A DNA stretch of 29,183 nucleotides from positions 1 to 29,183 of the forward strand of contig CALELJ010000269.1 of the NCBI GenBank assembly GCA_937902445.1, in the 5' to 3' direction. Of the stretch, positions 22,580 through 28,991 are shown piece after piece. Origin of the DNA: an uncultured Treponema sp. (GTDB lineage: Bacteria; Spirochaetota; Spirochaetia; Treponematales; Treponemataceae). Within the stretch, counting starts at the first letter, position 1; each line of letters begins with the position of its first letter. The notes under the pieces were generated by a model. The model searched no databases and was not told the origin of the DNA. It saw nothing but the letters and a program-made list of their open reading frames with translations. A program made the position numbers and the translations under genes.

Positions 22580-23731
22580 ATGCAGATAATACCAGTAGCC
22601 AGCGGAAAAGGCGGAGTCGGAAAAAGTCTCCTGAGCGCAAACCTTGCCATCGCATTAGGTCAGGCAGGCAAAAGGGTCCTTCTTGTGGACCTGGATCTTG
22701 GAGCCTCAAACCTCCATCTTGTTCTCGGCCATCCCAACGCAAAGGAAGGCATCGGAACTTTCCTCACGGGCCAGTCAAAGTTTGAGGACATAATCCATCA
22801 GACAGACTACATGAACGTCTCATTCATCGCCGGAGATGCTGAAATTCCAGGCCTCACCTCCCTGAAGGTAAGCCAGAAAAACGAGCTGATCAAAAGCTTC
22901 GGAAGAATGGAAGACAGGTTCGACTATCTCATCCTCGACCTTGGAGCCGGAACCCACCTGACCATACTCGACATGTTCCTTCTTTCACCGCAGGGAATCA
23001 TTGTCACCGCCCCTACTGTAACGGCAACACTCAACGGTTATCTTTTCCTGAAAAACGTAGTGTTCCGCATGATGTACAATACATTCAAGAAAGGCAGCCC
23101 TGCATACAACTACCTTGAGACTCTCAAAAAGGATTCTGCCTCACTGCAGCGTCTATACATACCAAAACTAATTGAAACCCTTGAGATGGAAGACCCGGAG
23201 GCCACCATGCTTTTCAGGCGCAGGATGAAGGAATTCCATCCACGTCTCGTGCTGAACATGATCGACGATCCAAAGGACTCGGAACGTGCCCAGAGAATCC
23301 GCCGTTCATGCCAGCAGTATCTTGACCTTGACCTGGAGCATCTTGGCGTAATATACCGTGACACTTTCCAGGACAAGGCCCTCGCATCAAGGCTTCCTGT
23401 CATTGTATACAAACCCCAGTCAATCATTGCACAGGCGGTGTTCCGTGTGGCTGAAAAAATCATCCAGTCTGAGACACTGAAATTTGACGATGACTACGAC
23501 ATGACACAGGCTTCCGAATCTTCCTTTGAGATTGCGGCGGAAGAAGCAACCGACGATTTTGGACAGAAAATGGCTTACATTGAGGAGCTGGCCGGAACCG
23601 GTGCCCTGACCCCGGGAGAGCTTGCAGAGACCCTGAGACAGCAGCAGTATGAGCTTACCGCCCTCAAGAACGAAAACAACCTTCTTAAGAAAAAACTTCT
23701 TGAGGCCGCAGCCCAGGGATTCAAGGTTTAA
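22580..23731 (+). CDS. MinD/ParA-family P-loop ATPase (FlhG-like)
   Basis: 383 residues from the chosen start. Deviant Walker A KGGVGKS (10-16) right at the N-terminus (MQIIPVASGKGGVGKS), switch I VDLDLGASNLH, and Walker B/switch II LILDLGAG, followed by long helical inserts (about 155-230). The C-terminal ~35 residues (ETLRQQQYELTALKNENNLLKKKLLEAAA) form a leucine-rich coiled coil. Family members position flagella, chromosomes or other assemblies; FlhG-like roles would fit a spirochaete, but no flagellar gene is next to it. The frame is open upstream to 22448, but that stretch overlaps the ctp promoter and does not resemble the family. Confidence 0.82.
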   Translation: MQIIPVASGKGGVGKSLLSANLAIALGQAGKRVLLVDLDLGASNLHLVLGHPNAKEGIGTFLTGQSKFEDIIHQTDYMNVSFIAGDAEIPGLTSLKVSQKNELIKSFGRMEDRFDYLILDLGAGTHLTILDMFLLSPQGIIVTAPTVTATLNGYLFLKNVVFRMMYNTFKKGSPAYNYLETLKKDSASLQRLYIPKLIETLEMEDPEATMLFRRRMKEFHPRLVLNMIDDPKDSERAQRIRRSCQQYLDLDLEHLGVIYRDTFQDKALASRLPVIVYKPQSIIAQAVFRVAEKIIQSETLKFDDDYDMTQASESSFEIAAEEATDDFGQKMAYIEELAGTGALTPGELAETLRQQQYELTALKNENNLLKKKLLEAAAQGFKV

Positions 23732-23745
23732 ATTTCAAACTGAAA

Positions 23746-23783
23746 TTGAAGGAATGCCTCAATGGTCTTTCCTCAATTTTTTT
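23746..23783 (+). terminator. Terminator between the MinD-like gene and lgt
   Basis: Stem TTGAAGGAA (23746-23754) with TTTCCTCAA (23768-23776), eight pairs and one mismatch, 13-base loop, then seven T residues. It ends about 14 bases before the lgt ATG. Confidence 0.6.
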
Positions 23784-23796
23784 AATGGATTATAAA

Positions 23797-24792
23797 ATGA
23801 GCAATTTTCTTTACATTAACTACCCGGCCTGGATCAAACCGGAAATTTTTCCCGGAGTTCCATTGCTTGGACTCATACGCTGGTACGGATTCATGTACAT
23901 CATCGCCTTTTCCGGGGCTTTCATCATCCTGAAAAAACTGCTCAGGGAAGGTGCATTCGACACCCTGGACAGGAAAGCTACGGAAGACGACATATTCAGC
24001 TTCATTGCCTTTGGAATCGTTTTTCTCCTTCTTGGCGCAAGAATTTTCTCTACACTGGTTTATGACACGAGCGGGCTTTACTGGAAAAAACCATGGCTCA
24101 TTTTCTGGCCTTTTGACACTGTGACCAAAAGATTCACGGGACTTGCCGGCATGAGCTACCACGGCGGATTTCTTGGCGGGCTCATTGGACTGATTATATG
24201 GTGCAAAATCCACAAGAAGCCTTTCTGGCAGTGGACCGATGCCATGTCCGTCGCCATTCCCCTTGGATATACATTCGGCCGCCTTGGAAACTTCCTGAAC
24301 GGAGAGCTTTACGGCCGAATCACCACAATGCCATGGGGCTTTGTTTTCCCAAGGGCAGAGAAATTCTCAACAAGCCTTGACTGGGTTAAAAACTTTGCTT
24401 CTGAAATCGGAATGAGTATTGACGGACTCAGGCTTGCAAATCTGCCACGCCACCCAAGCCAGCTTTATGAATCTTTCTTTGAGGGCATTTTCCTTTTCAT
24501 AGTGCTATGGAATCTGCGCAAGGTAAAAAAATTCCACGGATTCCTTACCGGATGCTATACCCTCGGATACGGACTCGTAAGGTTTGTGATTGAATATTTC
24601 CGCGAGCCTGATGCCGACATCGGATACAGGATTTCTTCAGACGGAAGCACTGCCCTCTACACAAACACTTCCCTGCTGAACATAAGCACGGGACAGATAC
24701 TCTGTTTCCTGATGATCACAGGCGGAATCGCAATCATCGTGACAACCTGGCTTTTGAGCAGAAAAAAAGCATCGACGCTGTCCCAAAAGTGA
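23797..24792 (+). CDS. lgt: Prolipoprotein diacylglyceryl transferase
   Basis: Inner-membrane enzyme that adds diacylglycerol to the lipobox cysteine of prolipoproteins, the first step of lipoprotein maturation. 331 residues, longer than the usual 260-300. Hydrophobic with about seven membrane helices; signature motifs are SYHGGFLGGLIG, GYTFGRLGNFLNGELYGR and RHPSQLYESFFEGI. Extra length is in the loop after the Lgt signature (FPRAEKFSTSLDWVKNF...) and near the end. An alternative ATG four codons earlier (23785) is possible; neither has a good SD. Last conserved gene before the repeat-rich accessory segment. Confidence 0.93.
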   Translation: MSNFLYINYPAWIKPEIFPGVPLLGLIRWYGFMYIIAFSGAFIILKKLLREGAFDTLDRKATEDDIFSFIAFGIVFLLLGARIFSTLVYDTSGLYWKKPWLIFWPFDTVTKRFTGLAGMSYHGGFLGGLIGLIIWCKIHKKPFWQWTDAMSVAIPLGYTFGRLGNFLNGELYGRITTMPWGFVFPRAEKFSTSLDWVKNFASEIGMSIDGLRLANLPRHPSQLYESFFEGIFLFIVLWNLRKVKKFHGFLTGCYTLGYGLVRFVIEYFREPDADIGYRISSDGSTALYTNTSLLNISTGQILCFLMITGGIAIIVTTWLLSRKKASTLSQK

Positions 24793-24811
24793 TTTTTCTA
24801 GGATCATTGCG

Positions 24812-24853
24812 CCGTCATAGGATCCCTGAGCCCCGTCATAGGATCCCTGAGCC
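24812..24853. repeat. Two tandem copies of a 21-bp unit
   Basis: CCGTCATAGGATCCCTGAGCC occupies 24812-24832 and again 24833-24853. It contains one half of the CCCTTCGAC...GCTCAGGG palindrome (reverse orientation) and runs into a complete copy at 24841-24867. Confidence 0.75.
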
Positions 24854-24911
24854 CCGTCGAAGGGTCCGCACAATGCATAGCAAGCGCAGGATGCTTCGAC
24901 TACGCTCAGCA
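24841..24911. repeat. REP-like palindromes after lgt
   Basis: A CC/GG-type element in reverse orientation (24841-24867) and a GC-type element, ATGCTTCGACTACGCTCAGC (24891-24910). Both contain the TTCGAC...GCTCA core shared with all other elements in 26899-29183. Confidence 0.8.
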
Positions 24912-24978
24912 GCCCTGAGGTTCCTTCAATCTGATGCGCATCAGAATTCACCATCGAAATTCATAATAAGGAAAAACT

Positions 24979-25251
24979 ATGGAATTATTGAACGTGGATT
25001 CTATCAGACAGAACAAATCAAAAACAATTCTCGCATTTTCAGTTCCGGCTATTATAAGCATGGTGCTTTCATCCCTTGTCAGCATTGCCGACGGATTCTT
25101 CATGGGCAACTTCATCCTCCCATCCGTATTAGGACTGACGGGAATCTGACTCACCTCTCCGGCAGCTGAATACCTTACGCTTGCCGTGACCTTCGTCTAT
25201 CTTGCAAAAGACAGGACACGCAGCCGCCACCAGGCCACTATCGGAGTTTAA
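24979..25251 (+). pseudogene. MATE-family efflux transporter remnant (internal deletion and stop)
   Basis: Starts with SD AAGGA and ATG, then reads as the N-terminus of a MATE transporter: NKSKTILAFSVPAIISMVLS, then SLVSIADGFFMGNF (to about residue 46). It then jumps to what looks like the C-terminal end, ILPSVLGLTGI, an in-frame TGA, and LTSPAAEYLTLAVTFVYLAKD before the final TAA at 25249. In related proteins this place reads GIW, so TGA is probably a mutated TGG. Roughly 350 central residues are missing. The total 273 bases stay in frame. Lies directly after REP-like repeats and convergent to higA. Not expected to make a functional product. Confidence 0.72.
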
Positions 25252-25271
25252 AAACTGTATTATGGTATTTT

Positions 25272-25568
25272 TTACGCATACGCATAGGTTTTTATTTCTT
25301 CAAGTTGTGGTGCAAGTTCTATCTTAGCGTTTCTTATATCAATATCATCCTGCAGAGACATAAAATAACCGTCAGATAATCCGAAAAACTTTGCAAGTCT
25401 TAATGATGTGTCTACAGTTATTTTTCTGCGGTTATGAAGAATATCTTGAATACGTGAAGTTGGAACATTTATTTCCTGTGCCAGTTTATAAGCAGAAATT
25501 CCAAGTGGTATAAGAAATTCCTCATTGAGAATTTCCCCGATTGTTGGTGTTTCGATAAAACCAGACAT
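25272..25568 (-). CDS. higA: HigA-type antitoxin (XRE helix-turn-helix)
   Basis: 98 residues. Start SGFIETPTIGEILNEEFLIP is typical of HigA antitoxins; the helix-turn-helix spans about 23-63 (ISAYKLAQEINVPTSRIQDILHNRRKITVDTSLRLAKFFG). It should neutralise HigB and repress the higBA promoter. SD AGGAG 6 bases before ATG. Follows higB by 60 bases, with a small CCGC/GCGG hairpin and TTTT in between, which could reduce or decouple antitoxin expression. Confidence 0.92.
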   Translation of the reverse strand: MSGFIETPTIGEILNEEFLIPLGISAYKLAQEINVPTSRIQDILHNRRKITVDTSLRLAKFFGLSDGYFMSLQDDIDIRNAKIELAPQLEEIKTYAYA

Positions 25569-25576
25569 ATTTTTCT

Positions 25577-25605
25577 CCTATAAAAGCCCGCTTTAGCGGC
25601 GAGCA
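25577..25605 (-). terminator. Small hairpin between higB and higA
   Basis: Minus strand CCGCTAAAGCGG with GC-rich flanks followed by CTTTTAT, immediately before the higA SD. Weak intrinsic terminator or attenuator; function inferred. Confidence 0.35.
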
Positions 25606-25628
25606 CGGATGTAATTTTTATCACACTC

Positions 25629-25910
25629 CTAGTGGTAATCCACAATTTCAACGTTATAATAGTGTCCGTCTTTTTCGGTAAAACAGATACGCCATTGATC
25701 ATTTATGCGGATTGAATGCTGACCTTTTCTGTCACCAGAAAGTTGTTCAAGATGATTACTTGGAGGAACTCTCAAATCCTCCAGGCACCTTGCATTATCC
25801 AACATCATCAGTTTTCGTAAAGCTATTTTTTGAATTGAATTCGGCAGACGTCTTGAAAACTTCTGATTATAGATAAGTTCTGTTTCTTTATCCGCAAAAC
25901 CCTTTATCAT
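25629..25910 (-). CDS. higB: HigB-type toxin (RelE/ParE superfamily)
   Basis: 93 residues, start MIKGFADKETELIYNQKFSRRLP as in HigB (plasmid maintenance killer) proteins; central LMMLDNARCLEDLRVPPSNHLEQLSGDRKGQHSIRINDQWRICF is the RelE-fold core with the basic residues R (HSIRIND) and R (QWRICF). HigB cleaves mRNA on translating ribosomes. First gene of the higBA operon, the usual HigBA order with toxin first. Start has no SD and lies 6 bases after a perfect TATAAT, so a leaderless transcript is likely. Confidence 0.92.
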   Translation of the reverse strand: MIKGFADKETELIYNQKFSRRLPNSIQKIALRKLMMLDNARCLEDLRVPPSNHLEQLSGDRKGQHSIRINDQWRICFTEKDGHYYNVEIVDYH

Positions 25911-25916
25911 GATTTA

Positions 25917-25945
25917 ATTATATATGCGCCGCGTGTATATGTCAA
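25917..25945 (-). promoter_or_regulatory. Perfect consensus promoter of higBA with operator-like dyad
   Basis: Minus strand TTGACA (25940-25945), exactly 17 bases, TATAAT (25917-25922): both boxes match consensus. The spacer (25921-25939) is a 19-bp imperfect dyad, TATACACGC-G-GCGCATATA (7 of 9 pairs), a likely HigA operator that would block both boxes. Confidence 0.85.
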
Positions 25946-26077
25946 ACAGACAGCTTATTTCAGAATATCGAAAAAGTCGAAATATAGCATGCTAATAAAT
26001 TCCTTATATTAGATTTTCTTCAGTTGATTCATTTTCATCTTCTTCTAAACTTATTTTTAACTGAATAATGTTTTGCC

Positions 26078-26099
26078 ATTATATTCTATGTGCTATACT
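26078..26099 (+). promoter_or_regulatory. Promoter of the methyltransferase gene, predicting a leaderless mRNA
   Basis: TATACT (26094-26099) stands six bases before the ATG at 26106, with no SD. A weak TTGCCA-like -35 lies 15 bases upstream. Transcription would begin about at the start codon. Confidence 0.45.
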
Positions 26100-26105
26100 T
26101 GGCCC

Positions 26106-26891
26106 ATGACACCCATCGAAAAATACTACAACAAGCATAAGGAAGACCACCGGCTTACAACACGCCACGGAATGGTCGAATATCTTGTGTCCATGAAACA
26201 CATCCATGATTTTCTTCCGGCTGAAAAAGAAGGATTCAAAATCGCGGACATAGGGGCTGGAACAGGACGCTACAGTGTCGCCCTTGCGGATGAAGGCTGG
26301 GACGTAACCGCAGTGGAACTTGTAAAGCACAACCTGGACATTCTTGAAAGCAAACACGCAAAGGTCAAATGCTGGCCAGGTGATGCGCGGGATCTTTCCT
26401 TTCTGCCGGACAATACATTTGACCTTACGATTTTTTTTGGCCCCCTATACCATCTCCACGGGGATACAGAGCGGCTCAAGGCGTTCAGTGAAGTAAAAAG
26501 AATTACAAAGCCAGGCGGAACTATCCTTGCGGCCTATGTGATGAACGACTACAGCGTTGTGACCTACTGCTTCCGGGAGGAAAGAATCACCGGCCTCATT
26601 GAAACAGGACACATAGATGAAAGCTTTCACGTGCAGCCATCGGAAGAAGAACTTTATGAATACGTAAGGCTTGAGGATGTGGACAGGCTGAACAGTCTTG
26701 CGGGCCTTGAGCGTATCAAGGTCTTCTCACCGGACGGACCAAGCGACTACATGAGGCGCGAACTTAACGCCATGAGCGAGGAAAGCTTCAGACATTTTGT
26801 GGACTACCAGATGCGCAATGCTGAACGGCCGGAACTTCTTGGCGCCGGAAGCCATCTCGTGGACGTACTGAGAAACACAAAGCCTGAATGA
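26106..26891 (+). CDS. Class I SAM-dependent methyltransferase, substrate unknown
   Basis: 261 residues with a Rossmann methyltransferase core: motif I IADIGAGTGRYSVALAD (about 46-62), acidic end of beta-2 VTAVELVKHN, GDARDLSF (motif with acidic residue near adenine), and DLTIFFGPLYHLHG plus PGGTILAAYV for motifs IV-VI. The C-terminal third (170-261) carries no motif I recognise. Small-molecule methyltransferases often look like this; the target cannot be deduced. It stands alone between the higBA operon (divergent) and the REP-like array. Start at 26106 rather than the upstream ATG at 26073 because family proteins begin with a short IEKYYN-like helix. Confidence 0.8.
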   Translation: MTPIEKYYNKHKEDHRLTTRHGMVEYLVSMKHIHDFLPAEKEGFKIADIGAGTGRYSVALADEGWDVTAVELVKHNLDILESKHAKVKCWPGDARDLSFLPDNTFDLTIFFGPLYHLHGDTERLKAFSEVKRITKPGGTILAAYVMNDYSVVTYCFREERITGLIETGHIDESFHVQPSEEELYEYVRLEDVDRLNSLAGLERIKVFSPDGPSDYMRRELNAMSEESFRHFVDYQMRNAERPELLGAGSHLVDVLRNTKPE

Positions 26892-26898
26892 CAGCTTA

Positions 26899-27225
26899 GG
26901 ACCCTTCGACTGGGCTCAGGGATCCTATGACAGCGCAGGATCGGTGAGCTTGTCGAACCGTCAATTGCTAAACTGACGCAGGACCCTTCGACGAGCTCAG
27001 GGACCCTATGACAGCGCAGGATCGGTGAGCTTGTCGAACCGTCGATTGCTAAACTGGCGCAGGACCCTTCGACAGGCTCAGGGACCACTCAGGGATCCTA
27101 TATGAGGCGCTAGGACCCTCTAAAACGCTGTCAGGGCTGCTGAGCGATACAGGACTGCTGAGCGCAGTCGAAGCACCTGGCATTGCTAAAGTTGCACACG
27201 GACCCTTCGACGGGCTCAGGGATCC
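26899..27225. repeat. Array of REP-like palindromes after the methyltransferase gene
   Basis: CC/GG-type elements at 26899-26925, 26981-27005, 27062-27086 and 27200-27225; GG/CC-type elements at 26938-26962 and 27019-27043; GC-type element at 27156-27175. The first part is a tandem array with a period of 81-82 bases (CC/GG type, CTATGACAGCGCA spacer, GG/CC type, ATTGCTAAACTG spacer). No gene is visible in 26892-27267. Confidence 0.85.
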
Positions 27226-27267
27226 TAGGGGATGCAGGGGGCTTGGACGGATGTCCCCGTTTGCTCT

Positions 27268-27552
27268 TTACTTTTCTGACAGTTGAATAACTTCTTCTAA
27301 TGTCAAATCAAGATTTTGTGCAATTTGACTTGGCGTTAATAATTTTGAACGCAACAAATTTCTTGCTGAATCAAGTTTTTGCTGCTGACGCCCAAGCTCC
27401 AATCCTTCCGCTCTTCCTTCTTCTCTCCCTTCCACTCTTCCTTCTTCTCTTCCTTTCGCTCGACCTTCTTCTCTTCCTTTCGCTCGACCTTCCGCCAATC
27501 CGATTTCACGGGCTTCTTCTTTTTCATCTTCCAATATGTCGCTGAAATACAT
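27268..27552 (-). CDS. Possible internally initiated C-terminal Rpn protein (gene-within-gene)
   Basis: In-frame ATG at codon 207 of the Rpn gene, preceded by a perfect GGAGG (27561-27565) with an 8-base spacer, a better site than most real genes here. It would make a 94-residue protein, MYFSDILEDEKEEAREIG..., lacking the nuclease domain but keeping the Arg/Glu/Gly repeat and C-terminal helices. E. coli rpn genes make such a small intragenic protein that blocks the toxic nuclease. The site is seen; translation is inferred. Confidence 0.55.
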   Translation of the reverse strand: MYFSDILEDEKEEAREIGLAEGRAKGREEGRAKGREEGRVEGREEGRAEGLELGRQQQKLDSARNLLRSKLLTPSQIAQNLDLTLEEVIQLSEK

Positions 27553-28170
27553 GTATTCATCCTCCAAATCGGATTTCTGTTTAGCAAGGGAAGCAGCTTC
27601 ATTCATTTCAAGCGCAAGGCCGGAATCAGGTTTAAGACCATAGATAAATTTCAAGACCTGACGGATTTCCGGATTCTTTTCTTTTTCCCATGCTGAACAA
27701 TTGTAAAATACATTATGGCTTTTGTCATTATATGAAATTTCATCAGTCTCAAGAAATTTCGTAAGTTTTGTATAACAGGGAATTCCTTTACCAAAGGGAT
27801 CATCCTTACAGATGAACAAAATATAAGTTTCCCTTATATCATTGAATTTCGTACGCCTTTTTGTCGTCGCAACATCAGAGGATGAAAGATAGTATCGCGC
27901 CCTAAGGAGTATGTCATCGTAATTCCCCGTCTGCATCTCGATATTGAAAATTCTACCGGAATCCTTTACATAGACATCAAGCCTGATTCCACGGGAATCG
28001 TAGAAATTTTCAATCGGATTTTCCGTCCGGAGATACTCAATATGTTCAACATGAATCCCGAGAAGTATTTCAAGAACACCCCTGCACAAGTTTTCATTTT
28101 GCATTACCTTACAGAAAATAAAATTATCTGCAATAGTCAAATCTTTCCAGGGTTTTGAAAACTGACCCAC
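27268..28170 (-). CDS. Rpn-family PD-(D/E)XK nuclease (recombination-promoting nuclease/transposase-like)
   Basis: 300 residues. N-terminal domain (1-190) is the PD-(D/E)XK nuclease: FIFCKVMQNENLCRGVLEILLGI (18-40), then D65 (RLDVYVKD) and E78-x-Q80 (FNIEMQ), the catalytic set. The C-terminal part (about 205-300) has an Arg/Glu/Gly repeat (GRAKGREEGR..., 227-260) and a helical end with TPSQIAQNLDLTLEEVIQL. GTG start with SD AGGAGG five bases upstream. Rpn proteins are DNA endonucleases in E. coli, where an internal start makes a C-terminal inhibitor. Surrounded by REP-like repeats on both sides. Confidence 0.88.
   Translation of the reverse strand: MGQFSKPWKDLTIADNFIFCKVMQNENLCRGVLEILLGIHVEHIEYLRTENPIENFYDSRGIRLDVYVKDSGRIFNIEMQTGNYDDILLRARYYLSSSDVATTKRRTKFNDIRETYILFICKDDPFGKGIPCYTKLTKFLETDEISYNDKSHNVFYNCSAWEKEKNPEIRQVLKFIYGLKPDSGLALEMNEAASLAKQKSDLEDEYMYFSDILEDEKEEAREIGLAEGRAKGREEGRAKGREEGRVEGREEGRAEGLELGRQQQKLDSARNLLRSKLLTPSQIAQNLDLTLEEVIQLSEK
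27417..27488. repeat. Three tandem copies of a 24-bp unit inside the Rpn gene
   Basis: Two identical copies (27441-27464 and 27465-27488) and one degenerate copy (27417-27440). Each encodes eight residues of the GREEGRAK type. A change in copy number by 24 bp keeps the frame, so it would alter length without disrupting the protein. Confidence 0.8.
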
Positions 28171-28313
28171 AGCAACCTCCTGTCACCTCTATGTTTATAT
28201 TTTTTTACGCAAAAACCATCATTTTCATCACATTGGAAATTTCAGATGCCTAATAAATTTATAATAACAGAGAGAAAAATAAGTGCAGTTTCCGGAAGAT
28301 TTTTTACAGCCGG

Positions 28314-28647
28314 CCCCTTCGACGAGCTCTTCGACGGGGCTCAGGGATCCTATGACAGCTTAGGATCGGTGAGCTTGTCGAACCGTCGATTGTCTATAAC
28401 AGTTCAGGCTTGCTGAGCGTAGTCGAAGCATGCCTGTATTGCTAAACTGACGCAGGACCCTTCGACGAGCCCTTCGACGAGCTCAGGGACCACTCAGGGA
28501 TCCTGGGCGAAAGCATTTGTTCCCTAGATGCCGGTGCCTGTTATATCTTTCGCCCCAAGAATTGCATGCGCAATTCTTGTATAGGCTTGCTTAATGCGCA
28601 GGATCGGTGTACTTCGATAAACTCAGCAGCCGCGAAGTCGAACCGTC
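28314..28647. repeat. REP-like palindromes between Rpn and GIY-YIG genes
   Basis: CC/GG type with an internal duplication at 28314-28350; GG/CC type at 28363-28387; GC type at 28411-28430; double CC/GG type at 28455-28491; and a GG/CC type split by inserted bases (28601-28647, GGATCGGTG ... GTCGAACCGTC). The stretch 28171-28313 upstream is AT-rich and holds nothing recognised. Confidence 0.82.
28411..28603. repeat. Long direct repeat, copy A (193 bp)
   Basis: About 96% identical (six substitutions and one indel by eye) to 28992-29183. Contains a GC-type and a double CC/GG-type element, then a structured part: 9-bp stem 28505-28513/28547-28555, inner 5-bp stem, and a 10-bp hairpin with 4-base loop (28556-28579). 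Confidence 0.9.
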
Positions 28648-28692
28648 GTATTTTTATTGCATTCTTTTATTTTTTTTTCTACCTTTCATTGC

Positions 28693-28968
28693 ATGAAAGG
28701 ATATTTCTATATTTTGAAATGCAATGACAATTCATATTATTCTGGCAGCACCAACAATCTGGATTTACGAATGGAAGAACACATGTCAGGTCATGGCGCT
28801 GAATACACAAAAAAAAGACTTCCTGTTCAACTTGTATATTATGAAGAATTTGAAAATCTTCTTGATGCTTACGAACGCGAAAGACAAATTCATGGATGGT
28901 CAAGAAAGAAAAAAGAATTTCTTATTACAGGAAAATTCGACAAATTAAAGGGCCTAGGATGTCGCTAG
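28693..28968 (+). CDS. GIY-YIG domain protein (UPF0213/YhbQ-like)
   Basis: 91 residues comprising a single GIY-YIG nuclease fold: YFYILKCNDNSYYSGSTN (4-21) is the GIY...YIG pair in the form Y-I...YSG, R26 in LDLRMEEH is the conserved catalytic Arg, and E61/E63 region (YERERQIHGWSRKKK) follows. Proteins of this size are stand-alone; some cut DNA, the role of most is unknown. Chosen ATG lacks an SD; a TTG twelve codons upstream is the only alternative in frame. Lies between two ~193-bp direct repeats, whose second copy begins 24 bases after the stop. Confidence 0.85.
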   Translation: MKGYFYILKCNDNSYYSGSTNNLDLRMEEHMSGHGAEYTKKRLPVQLVYYEEFENLLDAYERERQIHGWSRKKKEFLITGKFDKLKGLGCR

Positions 28969-28991
28969 AGCCTCTAGAATGACGTCAGGGG

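Noticed and set aside
24789..25169. 126-residue open frame across the repeats after lgt
   Set aside because: It runs through repeat palindromes and out of frame through the MATE remnant.
26804..27088. 94-residue minus-strand frame with internal repeats
   Set aside because: It is a translation of the REP-like array and the end of the methyltransferase gene.
26899..27225. CRISPR array
   Set aside because: Repeats are palindromic elements of several types with conserved, not variable, spacers; no cas gene is present.
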